NCBI RefSeq assembly: GCF_004352835.1
Contig: NZ_SJSB01000005.1
Coordinates: 150,442-214,441 of the forward strand
Source of the DNA: Marinomonas flavescens
GTDB taxonomy: Bacteria; Pseudomonadota; Gammaproteobacteria; Pseudomonadales; Marinomonadaceae
Length of the DNA stretch: 64,000 nt
Direction: 5' to 3'
Part shown: positions 9,054-18,488 of the stretch, one piece after another
Layout of the letters: every line of letters starts with the position of its first letter
How positions within the stretch are numbered: the stretch's first letter is position 1
Notes under the pieces: model-generated
Databases searched by the model: none
What the model saw: the letters and a program-made list of their open reading frames with translations, nothing else
What the model was told of the DNA's origin: nothing
Program-made: the position numbers and the translations under genes

Positions 9054-9704
9054 TTAGCGAATATGATTGGAGAGGGTCTGATAAAGGCCATATAGGATGC
9101 CAGCAGTAACCCCCCAAATACGAATGTCTTGGTATTTTATTTCAAAATAGCTGTGCGTCACTGTACCAATTTGTCGAGTTTTAAATTGATAGTTACTAGG
9201 GTCTAATAGGAAGTCTAACGGTACCCAATGAACGGATTTAACTTCATCTTCACATAAGCTCATGGCACTCAATCGTGTCATTTCAGCAATGATGGGTTTG
9301 ATGCAATACCCAGAAATCGTGCAGTACTCACCCAATTCACCTATTAAGTCAAAGCAATCAGGGGCTAGCCCTACTTCTTCCAGTGTTTCTCTTAATGCCG
9401 TGTATTGGATGCTGGCATCGTCAGGGTCATGTTTGCCACCAGGGAAGGCTATTTGCCCTGGGTGGTTACGCATATGCAGCGCTCTTTTAGTGACTAATAC
9501 TTCTAGTTGGTCGTGTTCAGGCGAGTGCCAGATAGGAATTAATACAGCGGCAGAGCGGTATTTTAATCTGTAAGCACTAGGTGACAGGTTTTTATCAGGG
9601 TTATAAATGGAATGGACTTCTAGCGTATTGTCGAGCGCAGCGCGTATCTCATCTAAGTTGGTTGAGATAGCTGGAGCGTTTAAAAACTGCGACATATCGG
9701 ACAT
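9054..9704 (-). CDS. NUDIX hydrolase, CoA pyrophosphatase (NudL-like)
   Basis: A 216-residue NUDIX protein. The Nudix box is GGKHDPDDASIQYTALRETLEEVG, matching GX5EX7REUXEEXGU with one extra residue in the first spacer, as usual in the CoA-pyrophosphatase subfamily. The NudL-type segment LVTKRALHMRNHPGQIAFPGG directly precedes it. It likely hydrolyses CoA to phosphopantetheine and 3',5'-ADP. The start codon lies 9 bases after the pabB stop on the same strand, so the two are very likely co-transcribed, as they commonly are in gammaproteobacteria. Confidence 0.88.
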   Translation of the reverse strand: MSDMSQFLNAPAISTNLDEIRAALDNTLEVHSIYNPDKNLSPSAYRLKYRSAAVLIPIWHSPEHDQLEVLVTKRALHMRNHPGQIAFPGGKHDPDDASIQYTALRETLEEVGLAPDCFDLIGELGEYCTISGYCIKPIIAEMTRLSAMSLCEDEVKSVHWVPLDFLLDPSNYQFKTRQIGTVTHSYFEIKYQDIRIWGVTAGILYGLYQTLSNHIR

Positions 9705-9712
9705 ACTGCGAC

Positions 9713-11137
9713 CTATTTCAAAAAATCATCTTCGAGAGTATGAGTTAATTTACCTACTTTGGTAAAGGTTTCTTGGTACTCTTCTTGATATTTAGAGTCG
9801 GCTACCAGACCGCCTCCCGCCCAACAATGCAGGCGTCCACGGTCAGCAACTAAGGTTCTAATCGTGATGCTGGAATCCATTTGACCATTGACACTGAAGT
9901 AGGCAATGGAGCCACAATAGACGGAACGTTCATGTGGCTCTAGCTCATCTATGATTTCCATGGCACGAATTTTGGGTGCTCCCGTAATTGAGCCGCCGGG
10001 GAAGCTTTCGTGGAATACCCGAATGGATTGATCCACTCCTGCAATGTTTCCTTCTACGGTCGACACCAGATGATGAACATTGGCATAGCTTTCTAAAGCA
10101 AAGAGTTTGGGTACTTTAATGCTGCCTGTGAGACAGGTGCGGCCAAGATCATTTCTTAATAAATCGACGATCATCAGGTTTTCTGCACGGTCTTTTTCAG
10201 AGGCCAATAAAGTCTCAGCATTGGCGTTGTCTTCTTCTGGGGTGTTGCCGCGAGCAATGGTGCCTTTAATCGGCTTGGATTCGATACGACCTTGATCGCA
10301 CAATAAGAAGCGCTCTGGTGAATGGCTCAAGATGGCTTGCTGTTCGCCCAGCTCCATAAACGCTGAAAAAGGCGTCGGACAGACTTCGCGCAATCGCTGA
10401 TAAGCCTCCATTGGATCGCCTACATATTGGCTTGAAAAGCGTTGTGCTAAGTTCACTTGATAACAATCTCCAGAGAGAATGTAGTCTTTTACTGTGTCAA
10501 ATTTGGTGTGGTATTCGTCTGCAGTCATATTTGAGGTGAAGGGTGCTTTTAGCTCAAAAGACGATGTTGCCGCTTTTTGATCGTTAGAAAGAGCGCTGTT
10601 GATGAGGGTGAGTAGCGCCGTTTCCTCTTGTTGAGAACACCAAGGTGTGACGATGAGCTCGGTTTTTTTGTCTGCATGGGAGGTAATTATGCCCCAGCCA
10701 TAAAGGCCGACACTGAGTTGATCTAAGCTGATGTCGTGTTCTACGTTGTCAGGTAGTGTTTCAATATAATGCCCGCATTCGTAGCTGTAATAGCCTAATA
10801 GACCGCCAACAAAAGGTAAGTCTTTCGGTGCACTCTGCGCCCACGTTTCTTGCGTGGTCATGGTATATAATTGATTCAGAGTATCTAGCGGATCTTCTGT
10901 CTTATCTAGAGAATAAAGAGGTTTCTCTTGGTACTCATTGCGCCATTGAACATCATGCCTACCTTGTGTTGCGTAAACTCGAGCAAGAGGGTTTGCCACC
11001 AAAATATCAAACCGTGTATCAGGAAAAGACTCGTGATTGCTGTCTAATACTGCCGGATAAGGCAATGCTCTTACGGATTGGTACAAAGAAAGCAAAGACA
11101 ACTGATAGGGCAGTGTTATCCGTTTTATTTCTGGCAT
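9713..11137 (-). CDS. pabB: Aminodeoxychorismate synthase component I
   Basis: A 474-residue chorismate-binding enzyme that aminates chorismate to 4-amino-4-deoxychorismate for folate synthesis, working with a PabA glutaminase not present here. Family motifs are clear: YQVNLAQRF, SPERFLLCDQGRIESKPIKGTIARG (PIKGT is typical of PabB, PIAGT of TrpE), RAENLMIVDLLRNDLGR, FPGGSITGAPKIRAMEIIDELEP and YCGSIAYF. It heads a two-gene operon with the NudL-like gene. Confidence 0.92.
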   Translation of the reverse strand: MPEIKRITLPYQLSLLSLYQSVRALPYPAVLDSNHESFPDTRFDILVANPLARVYATQGRHDVQWRNEYQEKPLYSLDKTEDPLDTLNQLYTMTTQETWAQSAPKDLPFVGGLLGYYSYECGHYIETLPDNVEHDISLDQLSVGLYGWGIITSHADKKTELIVTPWCSQQEETALLTLINSALSNDQKAATSSFELKAPFTSNMTADEYHTKFDTVKDYILSGDCYQVNLAQRFSSQYVGDPMEAYQRLREVCPTPFSAFMELGEQQAILSHSPERFLLCDQGRIESKPIKGTIARGNTPEEDNANAETLLASEKDRAENLMIVDLLRNDLGRTCLTGSIKVPKLFALESYANVHHLVSTVEGNIAGVDQSIRVFHESFPGGSITGAPKIRAMEIIDELEPHERSVYCGSIAYFSVNGQMDSSITIRTLVADRGRLHCWAGGGLVADSKYQEEYQETFTKVGKLTHTLEDDFLK

Positions 11138-11206
11138 AATGGAACCATGATTTAAAAAGTTTACAATTGTAGTCCTTTAATAAGGGCGACCACAGGGTTA
11201 TTACAA

Positions 11207-12073
11207 GTGTCTGACGTACATTTTCTTAGTTTATTTAACAGCCGTATTGCGTATCGTCTTTATGAAAATAAAGAAGCCACAAGCGACCGCCATTGTTTAT
11301 TGCTTCATGGGGCGGGCGTTGCGGGCGAGATTACCTATTCACCTATCCTGCCTTATTTCACACATTGGCGTTGGATGTTAGTGCCTGACATCAAGGGTAT
11401 GGGCGAGTCATTTCATCTGCATGGTCAAGAAGCGCCTGTCACCATCAGCGAGTTGACTCATGATATAGAAGCACTATTAGCGCATCTTAATTGGCAAGAT
11501 TTTGATCTGGTAGGCTACTCATTAGGGGGCTTAATTGGGCTTAATCTCAATCATGAACGCGTTATTTCTGGTAAACCTGCCATCAAAATGGCGCTGATGG
11601 AACCTGCCTCTTTGGATCGAGAAGATTTAAATGCTCTTTCAGAAGTGCGTAAAAAATATCGTCAAGCTTCTAGCATTATTCGCGACACTGGCGATGTGGA
11701 GCAGGGTGTGGCGCATTTTATGGACGGCGTTTCGCCTAATCGACGTAAGCACCCTGTTGCTGAGGCGACCACACAATCTCGCTTGGCTCATCGTCCCTAT
11801 GGCTTTTCTTACGCACTGGATGCTGTTACTAATCATGTGGATGTTCTCGCTGAAGCACCGGAACACAGAGAGGCTATGATTCGTTCTGCCAAGCAGGTGT
11901 TTTTATTTTCTGGAGAGTTAAGCAGCGAGCAATTAAGAGCACATTATCAACAACTGAGTGAGCAATATGAAGGCTGGCAGCATAAAATTATGAGCGCGTG
12001 TGATCATTCATTGCCATTTCAAAAACCAAGGCAGATTGCGAATCATATTAATCGTTGGTTCTCTGCAGGCTAG
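11207..12073 (+). CDS. Alpha/beta-hydrolase fold protein
   Basis: A 288-residue predicted cytoplasmic hydrolase. It has the HGAGVAG oxyanion-region motif, the nucleophile elbow GYSLGG (S105) and a C-terminal catalytic His in SACDHSLPFQ; the acid is probably in the FSGE segment. These make an active serine hydrolase likely, but the substrate is unknown. The start is a GTG with a poor ribosome site, so the N-terminus is uncertain. It is divergent from pabB, whose start lies 70 bases away. Confidence 0.78.
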   Translation: MSDVHFLSLFNSRIAYRLYENKEATSDRHCLLLHGAGVAGEITYSPILPYFTHWRWMLVPDIKGMGESFHLHGQEAPVTISELTHDIEALLAHLNWQDFDLVGYSLGGLIGLNLNHERVISGKPAIKMALMEPASLDREDLNALSEVRKKYRQASSIIRDTGDVEQGVAHFMDGVSPNRRKHPVAEATTQSRLAHRPYGFSYALDAVTNHVDVLAEAPEHREAMIRSAKQVFLFSGELSSEQLRAHYQQLSEQYEGWQHKIMSACDHSLPFQKPRQIANHINRWFSAG

Positions 12074-12266
12074 ATTTATGGAGTAAGCTATACTTTTAAA
12101 CAATGAGTCGTTAGGCCGCATGCATAAGGTTAATTCTGGGTCTGTAGGCGATAGTGGAAGTGTGCGATGTTTGAATATGACATGCATGAGTTTCATTGCT
12201 TATTAGGCTTCTCATAAGGTGCTAACAATGTAAGTCGTTTTAATAGCAAGAAACAAGGAGGTTTCT

Positions 12267-12770
12267 ATGCGAAATAAGCGAGGGTTTTCTCTACTAGAGC
12301 TTATGTGTGTGCTTGCGGTATTGAGTTTATTCGCCGTTATTGGGTCCGCGGTGTTTCTGAAGGCGGAGCAAAAGAGCAAAGACAGAGACACCCTAATTGC
12401 TGATGTTTTAAACGTAACGAACGCGCTTCAAGAGGCGCGTCAGCTATCGATCGAATCTGGCGAGTCCACTTATATTTGTGGTGGCCTCAGTTGCAGTGGA
12501 GATTGGTCTTATGGCTTTAAAGTCATTCAACCAGATCATTTGGGTGGCTTATATCGAAAAGTGGTATTTGACCATGATGTTCGAATTCTTTGGAAAGGCT
12601 TTCCTGCTAATAAATCACGTATAACCTTCCTTCCTAACGGTTTATCCAGCTATCAAAATGGTACTTTTTGGTTTTGTTATCTTAGTTGGAAAACCAGCAT
12701 TGTTATTAATCAGAGCGGTCGTTATTACACCTCAGATATTATTGATGGTGATGAGGATTCGTGCCGATGA
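12267..12770 (+). CDS. GspH/FimT-type minor pseudopilin
   Basis: A 167-residue protein with a prepilin leader MRNKRG, then FSLLELMCVLAVLSLFAVIG: cleavage after the Gly, Phe at +1, Glu at +5 and a hydrophobic N-terminal helix. The rest resembles FimT/GspH globular domains, with paired cysteines (CGGLSCSG; FCYLSW; DEDSCR). It would be processed by the PilD peptidase and inserted at the pilus tip or used for priming. It is the first of four co-directional pseudopilin genes with overlapping ends and has a strong ribosome site (AAGGAGG). Confidence 0.85.
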   Translation: MRNKRGFSLLELMCVLAVLSLFAVIGSAVFLKAEQKSKDRDTLIADVLNVTNALQEARQLSIESGESTYICGGLSCSGDWSYGFKVIQPDHLGGLYRKVVFDHDVRILWKGFPANKSRITFLPNGLSSYQNGTFWFCYLSWKTSIVINQSGRYYTSDIIDGDEDSCR

Positions 12771-13129
12771 AAGCATCGTACTCATTGTCCCATCGTGCTT
12801 CTCTTCATGGTTGGATTACCATAGAAATCATTCTCGCACTGGTGTTGCTATCAGTGGTATTGCATTTGGTTCAGCAGCAGTCTGATCGCCAATGGCAAAC
12901 GCTTCAGCAGCGAGAAGAAACTTCTAGGCTAAGAGATAATCTCAATAAACAAGAAGTGATGACGCTGTTAACGGGGTCTAAAGCTTGGTTGGATAGCGAT
13001 AAATCGCATCAACAAGGTGATTATCCTAGCTGTGAAATATGTTCTGGTGATGACCTGACACAATGGTTTAATGCCGCGCAGGGTAAGGTTTCGTCAAGCG
13101 TTCAAACCATGGTGTCTAACCATGACTAG
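12767..13129 (+). CDS. Small prepilin-like protein, second gene of the pseudopilin operon
   Basis: About 120 residues from the ATG at 12767, which overlaps the previous stop as ATGA. A leader ending in Gly is followed by WITIEIILALVLLSVVLHL, with Glu at +5 and a hydrophobic helix, then a short Gln-rich region. It resembles PpdB/PilV-like minor pilins only at the N-terminus, and most of the mature part is unassignable. A CEIC motif near the C-terminus may form a disulfide. Function is inferred from position between other pseudopilin genes. Confidence 0.72.
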   Translation: MKASYSLSHRASLHGWITIEIILALVLLSVVLHLVQQQSDRQWQTLQQREETSRLRDNLNKQEVMTLLTGSKAWLDSDKSHQQGDYPSCEICSGDDLTQWFNAAQGKVSSSVQTMVSNHD

Positions 13130-14018
13130 TCCTAGACGCGCGACCTTACGAGGAAGTTTGCTATTAGAATTAATGGTTGCCTGCGTGTTATTGGCCGTCA
13201 TTCTTCCTTTACTTATCCCGTCACTGTGGCAACTTCGAGCACGCCATAATCTTACGTTAACTTACCTTGATCAAGCGGTTTTTGAGTCGGCATTAGGCGC
13301 ACAATTTAAGGCGCATTGGGGGCGGCTGCTACCGGCTGGTTGCAATATTGATAATGCATTAAACCTAGTGATTGGCGCAGGTAATAATTTACCCGAACGT
13401 TTGTCTAGGCGCTCGGTATCAAGTCAGTCAGACTGGTTAGAAGCAATGGATTACGGCGCTTGCCGACTGTCTCTTAATACAATATCTAACCCTATAGAAA
13501 CACCGAATAGTTGTGGTCTTAATGTTGGGGATTCAGTTCGAATTTCAACATGTGAGACGAGTGTTCAAGCTCAAGTTACTCTGTCGACAAGTCAAAAATT
13601 ACGCTTCGATTTATTGAACAGTAGTGTGCTTACTCAAACTGGGATATTAGAAAGCCAAGCCGCTTTTTATTGGTATGTAGGCGAAGGTAAAAACACTCAA
13701 CAAGCACTGTGGCGAACGCCCAAAAGCAGCGGTAACTCGTTAGAGCTATGGGCAGGTTTAAAAGCGTTAACAGTACTGCCTCTTATAGATGCAAACCAAG
13801 ATGGTTTTGTGGACTCAATAAATGCCCGTTATGGTCCCTATTCTCTGAATAAAGTGCGTGCTTTATGGGTCGAGTACCTTTATGAACTGGGCAATTGTAA
13901 GGCTCATGCGCAAACACCAATCACTCAGCGTTATAAAACGATGCGAGGTAACACTTGGGAGTACTTATCACCGTGCCAAGGTGTGGGTAATCAAATCATT
14001 GTGTTGAATAGTTTTTAA
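13122..14018 (+). CDS. PilW/PpdB-like minor pseudopilin
   Basis: I place the start at the ATG at 13122 (MTSPRRATLRG), which overlaps the previous gene's stop; longer in-frame starts would add residues in front of the prepilin leader. The leader ends at Gly and is followed by SLLLELMVACVLLAVILPLLI, with Glu at +5. The mature protein is ~290 residues, with several cysteines (GCNID, GACRL, SCGLN, STCET, NCKA, SPCQ) suggesting disulfides in the periplasm. Size and position match PilW/PulJ-type minor pilins. Confidence 0.8.
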   Translation: MTSPRRATLRGSLLLELMVACVLLAVILPLLIPSLWQLRARHNLTLTYLDQAVFESALGAQFKAHWGRLLPAGCNIDNALNLVIGAGNNLPERLSRRSVSSQSDWLEAMDYGACRLSLNTISNPIETPNSCGLNVGDSVRISTCETSVQAQVTLSTSQKLRFDLLNSSVLTQTGILESQAAFYWYVGEGKNTQQALWRTPKSSGNSLELWAGLKALTVLPLIDANQDGFVDSINARYGPYSLNKVRALWVEYLYELGNCKAHAQTPITQRYKTMRGNTWEYLSPCQGVGNQIIVLNSF

Positions 14019-14042
14019 ACATCGAGTGACGGGAGGTTTGTG

Positions 14043-14483
14043 ATGCACACTAGACAGACACAAAAAGGTTGGATTTCACTGCCGATTATTTTCTTTTTGC
14101 TGGTGGTGGCAGGCCTTTCGGTAGCGTATCAGCAAAAGCTACAAGAGAGCTTTCAGTGGCGAGCCACATTGGCAGAGTCAAATCAAAGTCGTGAACGCTG
14201 GTACATGTTTGAACAAGATATTGTGACCTCGCCAGTCTTTAACGCAGCACAAAAAAGTCTTTGTGACGGTTTTTGCCCGCTAACGCCTAGTTCTCATCTT
14301 GTGAATACCAATGTATGGCGTCATGGTGAAGAGAGTATTACTTATTTATGGCGTTATTACATAAACAGTTTAGGCGTCCGCTTTTATCGTTTGTGCGCTA
14401 GCCAAAACCACCAACAATATCATTGCTGGTGGTGGCAGGAAAAAATACCAATAAGCCGAGGTTTTGTTGGCGTAGCAAGCTGA
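14043..14483 (+). CDS. YgdB-like (DUF2509-type) minor pseudopilin lacking Glu5
   Basis: A 146-residue protein starting at ATG 14043 after a GGGAGG ribosome site (GTG at 14040 also possible). The leader MHTRQTQKG is followed by WISLPIIFFLLVVAGLSVAYQQ: a prepilin-like helix with Pro, not Glu, at +5. This matches E. coli YgdB and PilX-like proteins in style and sits last in the operon, as ygdB sits among ppdA-ppdB-ygdB-ppdC. The C-terminal region has a C-x10-C pair around the YHCWWWQEK segment. Role in pilus assembly is inferred. Confidence 0.75.
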   Translation: MHTRQTQKGWISLPIIFFLLVVAGLSVAYQQKLQESFQWRATLAESNQSRERWYMFEQDIVTSPVFNAAQKSLCDGFCPLTPSSHLVNTNVWRHGEESITYLWRYYINSLGVRFYRLCASQNHQQYHCWWWQEKIPISRGFVGVAS

Positions 14484-14485
14484 TG

Positions 14486-14746
14486 TTATGGTTTTTTATG
14501 AAACGCTTGTAAATGCTCTTTACTGCAAAACGCATTGGCCTCTTGATCATGGATTGCATGAGATCTTGGGACATGAATTTTGCATTGTTCACAGCGAACC
14601 ATGTTTTCTTGCGCATCTTTCTCCGTGGTTTTTGAAGGAGAATGAGACTTACTTGGGTTCTTTGTACGTTGAAAAGCGAGCACTTGGCGGTATAACCACC
14701 AGCCAATTGCGAAAATAGCAATAAAAACGATCAATCTGACGATCAT
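14486..14746 (-). CDS. PP0621-family small membrane-anchored zinc-finger-like protein
   Basis: An 86-residue protein: one N-terminal transmembrane helix (residues 3-25), a basic/serine-rich linker, and a C-terminal MVRCEQCKIHVPRSHAI...FCSKEHLQAF segment with three cysteines and histidines placed as in TRASH/PP0621-type small zinc-binding proteins. I recognise the family (named after Pseudomonas PP0621), but its function is unknown. It is convergent with the pseudopilin operon (2 bases apart) and divergent from nadE. Confidence 0.75.
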   Translation of the reverse strand: MIVRLIVFIAIFAIGWWLYRQVLAFQRTKNPSKSHSPSKTTEKDAQENMVRCEQCKIHVPRSHAIHDQEANAFCSKEHLQAFHKKP

Positions 14747-14819
14747 ATACTTTACCTAGGTTGGGTAATTCCAGACAATAAAGGGCATATTCTAACAGAG
14801 TTAACGAGATAGCAACTGT

Positions 14820-16457
14820 ATGACATTACGAGTAGCAATGGCCCAGCTGGATATGCTGGTCGGCGACATAGCAAAAAACACACAATCTGTGATCGACGCG
14901 GCAAATAAAGCGCGTGATAACGAACATGCGGATGTGATTGTTTTCCCTGAATTAACCTTAACAGGCTATCCACCAGAAGACTTATTGCTGCGACCCAGCT
15001 TAGATCCTCGTATCGAATCTGCTTTGCAGCGAATTTTACAGGAGGTTCATGACATTTATGTTGTGGTGGGTTACCCAAGACGTATTGATGGTGAACTGTT
15101 TAATTGTGCTGGCGTGATTTATCAAGGTGCTTTGTTGGCGGAATACGCCAAACAAAAGCTGCCTAATTTCTTAGTATTTGATGATAAGCGCTATTTCAGC
15201 GAAGGCTGCGATGCTGGCATTCTTGATATCAAAGGGGTGAAAGTCGGTCTGAGTATTTGTGAAGATATTTGGCACCCAGAACCCATCGCACAAGCGAAAG
15301 CGGCGGGTGCTGAGTTAATCCTTAACTTGAATGCCTCGCCTTACCATATTGAAAAAATGGGCGAACGCGAAGCCTTGTTGCATCAACGTGCGACGCAAGT
15401 CAGCTTGCCTATTGTTTATGTGAACTATATGGGTGCGCAAGATGAGCTTGTTTACGAAGGCGGCTCTTTTGTGGTGAACGCTAAAGGTGAGAAAGTTTAC
15501 CAAGCGCCTTGGTTTGAGTCAGGCTTGTATTGCGTGGACCTAATCGTAGACGACAGCCAGCCAAACAAGGTTGAACCTGTGGCAGGCAATATTGCACCAG
15601 CGTTAGACGTCGAAGCCAGTGTCTATCAAGCGATGGTACTTGGTCTGCGTGATTACATCGAAAAGAATCGATTCAAAGGCATTGTACTGGGGCTGAGTGG
15701 CGGTATTGATTCGGCGCTATCGTTGGCGGTGGCAGTGGATGCGATTGGTGCTGAGCGTGTTCAGGCAGTGATGATGCCATACACTTACACCTCGTCTATC
15801 AGCTTGCATGACGCAGAAGAAGAAGCCAATTTATTGGGTGTTAAATACAGTGTTTTGCCTATCGAACCTATGGTGTCTGCGTTTACCGATGTCTTGTCAC
15901 CAGAATTTGAAGGCTATGCGAAAGACACTACCGAGGAAAATTTACAAGCACGTACTCGCGGTGTGGTTTTGATGGCAATTTCTAATAAAAAGGGCCTTAT
16001 GGTTCTGACCACTGGTAACAAGAGTGAAATGGCCGTTGGCTATGCGACCTTATATGGCGATATGGTCGGTGGTTATTCTGTCTTAAAAGACGTCTTCAAA
16101 ACACTGGTCTTTAAGTTGTGCCGTTACCGTAATACCCTCGGTTATGTTATTCCTGAACGGGTTATTACTCGTCCGCCATCCGCGGAATTAGCACCAGATC
16201 AAAAAGACGAAGATTCTTTACCAAGCTATGATATTTTGGACGAGATTCTACGCCTATATATCGAACAAGATTGGAGTGCTGAAGCAATATTGGCAACGAA
16301 AAAATTTGATCGAGATACCGTTTATCGTGTCCTTCGCTTAGTTGATGTAAATGAATATAAGCGTCGCCAAGCACCCACTGGGGTTCGTGTGACAGGTCGT
16401 GGTTTTGGTCGTGACCGTCGTTATCCGATCACCAACGGTTGGCATATTGGTGGATAA
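14820..16457 (+). CDS. nadE: Glutamine-dependent NAD+ synthetase
   Basis: A 545-residue two-domain enzyme converting deamido-NAD, ATP and glutamine to NAD. Residues ~1-260 form a nitrilase-type glutaminase with Glu in VFPELTLTGYPPED, Lys in YAKQKLPNF and Cys in SICEDIW. Residues ~270-545 form the synthetase, with the PP-loop LGLSGGIDSALSLAVAVDA, the TTGNKSEMAVGYATLYGDMVGG motif and the C-terminal KRRQAPTG. It is a stand-alone gene followed by a strong terminator. Confidence 0.95.
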   Translation: MTLRVAMAQLDMLVGDIAKNTQSVIDAANKARDNEHADVIVFPELTLTGYPPEDLLLRPSLDPRIESALQRILQEVHDIYVVVGYPRRIDGELFNCAGVIYQGALLAEYAKQKLPNFLVFDDKRYFSEGCDAGILDIKGVKVGLSICEDIWHPEPIAQAKAAGAELILNLNASPYHIEKMGEREALLHQRATQVSLPIVYVNYMGAQDELVYEGGSFVVNAKGEKVYQAPWFESGLYCVDLIVDDSQPNKVEPVAGNIAPALDVEASVYQAMVLGLRDYIEKNRFKGIVLGLSGGIDSALSLAVAVDAIGAERVQAVMMPYTYTSSISLHDAEEEANLLGVKYSVLPIEPMVSAFTDVLSPEFEGYAKDTTEENLQARTRGVVLMAISNKKGLMVLTTGNKSEMAVGYATLYGDMVGGYSVLKDVFKTLVFKLCRYRNTLGYVIPERVITRPPSAELAPDQKDEDSLPSYDILDEILRLYIEQDWSAEAILATKKFDRDTVYRVLRLVDVNEYKRRQAPTGVRVTGRGFGRDRRYPITNGWHIGG

Positions 16458-16482
16458 GCGATGAGTGTTACTGTCTAGTCGT

Positions 16483-16511
16483 AAAAATGGCCGCATGATG
16501 CGGCCATTTTT
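16483..16511. terminator. Bidirectional intrinsic terminator between nadE and apbE
   Basis: A near-perfect hairpin, AAAAATGGCCGC - ATGAT - GCGGCCATTTTT, between two convergent genes. The A/T flanks give a U-run on both strands, so it can end nadE and apbE transcripts. Confidence 0.85.
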
Positions 16512-16549
16512 GTGTGTACTCGTGCTGGTGTAGGTACGAGCTAGCTCAA

Positions 16550-17629
16550 CTATTTTTTGTCACTTTCGAAAGTCACACGTTTAGAGTTATCTAATGCCTG
16601 ACTGGTTGAATTTACCAAGTTGCCTTTTTTATTCTCGATAAAGAAAACCTCTAATTGCTCTTTTTTAGCAATTCTAGCGCCTTCTTTTTGGCCAAGACAG
16701 AGCATAGTCGTCGCCCAGGCATCGCTGATTCGAGGGTCAGTTCCAAAGACAGATGCCGATACCAAGTCATGAGAAACTGGCTGGCCAGTGTTTGGGTTTA
16801 GGATATGCGAGTATTCTTTACCTTTGTCATCAAAGTAATGATGATAAGTCCCCGATGTATCAAGGGTTACGCCATTTTTGTCATTGATGGTGATGATTTG
16901 ATAGGGCGTTGGGTTACCTTTGTCAGGCACTGGGCGCTCTATGGCAACACGCCATTTATCACCGTTCGGCTTGTGTCCTCTGATCTTCATGTCACCACCA
17001 AATTCAACAAGATAGTTGGTGACGCCCTTAGCCTCTAAAACCTGACTTAATTTGCCGATCGTATAACCTTCGCCCATGGATGAGAAGTCCACTTGTAGGG
17101 CAGGGATGGTTTTACGGATGCGTTTGCCTGTCTTATCTATTTCGAGCTTTTCCATTCCAAGGTCTGCTTTTGTTGCAGCAAGCTCTTGCTTCGTCGGAAT
17201 ATGGAGTGAATCTTTCTTGAATCCCCATAAATCAAATAAAGGCCCAACAGTTGGGTCGTAGCAACCTTCTGATTTTTTATTGATGTCTTTGGCTATTTCT
17301 ATTAGTTCAATAAAGTCTTTCGACGCTGGTTGCCAAGCGGTGGAAGTACTGTGATTAAATGTTGAAATATAAGAGTCATTGCGCCAAGTAGATAGCTCTT
17401 TATCGATTTGTGCCAAGGTGACATTAAAGCTGCTTCGAACGTCCTCAACGGGAACGGCGTCATTAGACCAAAAGCTAATATGGTAGGTGGTTCCTTGGGC
17501 ATAACCTTCTACTTTTTCTATCTTCGGTGGCTGACTGCATCCGCTAATAATCAGCACTGTTGCTAAAGATAGTGTGCCAAAGCGTAGGGAAATAGGCAGA
17601 GAAAATCGTGATGTTATTGAGGTAAACAT
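16550..17629 (-). CDS. apbE: FAD:protein FMN transferase (ApbE), lipoprotein
   Basis: A 359-residue periplasmic flavin transferase that attaches FMN covalently to Thr in proteins such as Na+-NQR or RNF subunits. The N-terminus is a lipoprotein signal with lipobox LIISGC (C at residue ~31). Family motifs follow: EGYAQGTTYHISFW, FNHSTS, VDFSSMGEGYTIGKLSQ, YLVEFGGDMKIRGHKP and TLDTSGTYHHYF...YSHILNPNTGQPVSH. No flavoprotein acceptor is adjacent, although a cytochrome b561 lies upstream on the same strand. Confidence 0.92.
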   Translation of the reverse strand: MFTSITSRFSLPISLRFGTLSLATVLIISGCSQPPKIEKVEGYAQGTTYHISFWSNDAVPVEDVRSSFNVTLAQIDKELSTWRNDSYISTFNHSTSTAWQPASKDFIELIEIAKDINKKSEGCYDPTVGPLFDLWGFKKDSLHIPTKQELAATKADLGMEKLEIDKTGKRIRKTIPALQVDFSSMGEGYTIGKLSQVLEAKGVTNYLVEFGGDMKIRGHKPNGDKWRVAIERPVPDKGNPTPYQIITINDKNGVTLDTSGTYHHYFDDKGKEYSHILNPNTGQPVSHDLVSASVFGTDPRISDAWATTMLCLGQKEGARIAKKEQLEVFFIENKKGNLVNSTSQALDNSKRVTFESDKK

Positions 17630-17742
17630 GAAATGACGTATCCATTCAAAATTAAATCTGTGCGCAGTTTACCAATAGCCTTTGCGTAACTCCACTTTGC
17701 TGAGAATTTACGTGAATTTTTACATTTCACACAAGGCTATAA

Positions 17743-18234
17743 TTAGGATCGTCCTAGCATGCGCAAAAGTAGTTTGTCTTCGAGGATATAGTGATGAAAC
17801 AGGGCCGCTGCGGCATGTACAAGCACTAATGCCATCATGCAATCCATGGTAATCACATGAATATATCCCAGTTCGTCAACATCAAAAAACCAAGCGATTG
17901 CACCAAATGCGGGAACCAAAAACATCAATACATACAAGAGCTCGTGTGAGTAATGGGATATTTTATCTAGAAAGGCGTTACCCGTACTTATTTTCTCGGT
18001 TTTTCTACTGAGAAGACGAACAATGATTCGTATCACAACCAATGACAGGATAGTCAGGCCTGCATAAATATGAAAATTTTCTACCCAGTTAGCAGGGCTG
18101 TTATTGTTTGCTAGGTGGGCATCAAAAAAACGCTTCATATGATCACTAATGAAGTAGTTAGCAATGATTAACACAGCAATAAGCCAATGCAGTATTATTT
18201 GGTATGGATTATAAGATGATGCTTTTTCTGACAT
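17743..18234 (-). CDS. Cytochrome b561 family membrane protein
   Basis: A 163-residue four-helix membrane cytochrome b. The N-terminal YNPYQIILHWLIAVLIIANYF carries the first heme-ligand His. Further histidines are in the second helix (NFHIYAGLTILSL), the third (HYSHELLYVLMFLVPAFG) and the C-terminal pair (VHAAAALFHHYILEDKLLLRML). The closing HHYILKD-like motif is diagnostic of bacterial b561. It probably passes electrons from quinol to a periplasmic partner; the partner is not visible. Confidence 0.87.
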   Translation of the reverse strand: MSEKASSYNPYQIILHWLIAVLIIANYFISDHMKRFFDAHLANNNSPANWVENFHIYAGLTILSLVVIRIIVRLLSRKTEKISTGNAFLDKISHYSHELLYVLMFLVPAFGAIAWFFDVDELGYIHVITMDCMMALVLVHAAAALFHHYILEDKLLLRMLGRS

Positions 18235-18488
18235 GATTACGATTCTCCTAGTAATAAGGTCAGTGTATTATTTTAAACGCAAAAAAAAAGTGAACGACGA
18301 TCAAGATAAAGAGGTTTTTTTGCATGCTTTTATGCAGTTTATTCTTTCTCCATCCCCTATAATCTCTGTAAAATTTCATCTCTCTTAGTTGAGTTGTTAC
18401 ACTACGGTGAAGACCCTATTTAAGTTACAATTAGGCTGTTATTTTTCCCTGTTTACAGCCATCACCCAGAATTTATAAGACACTATTT

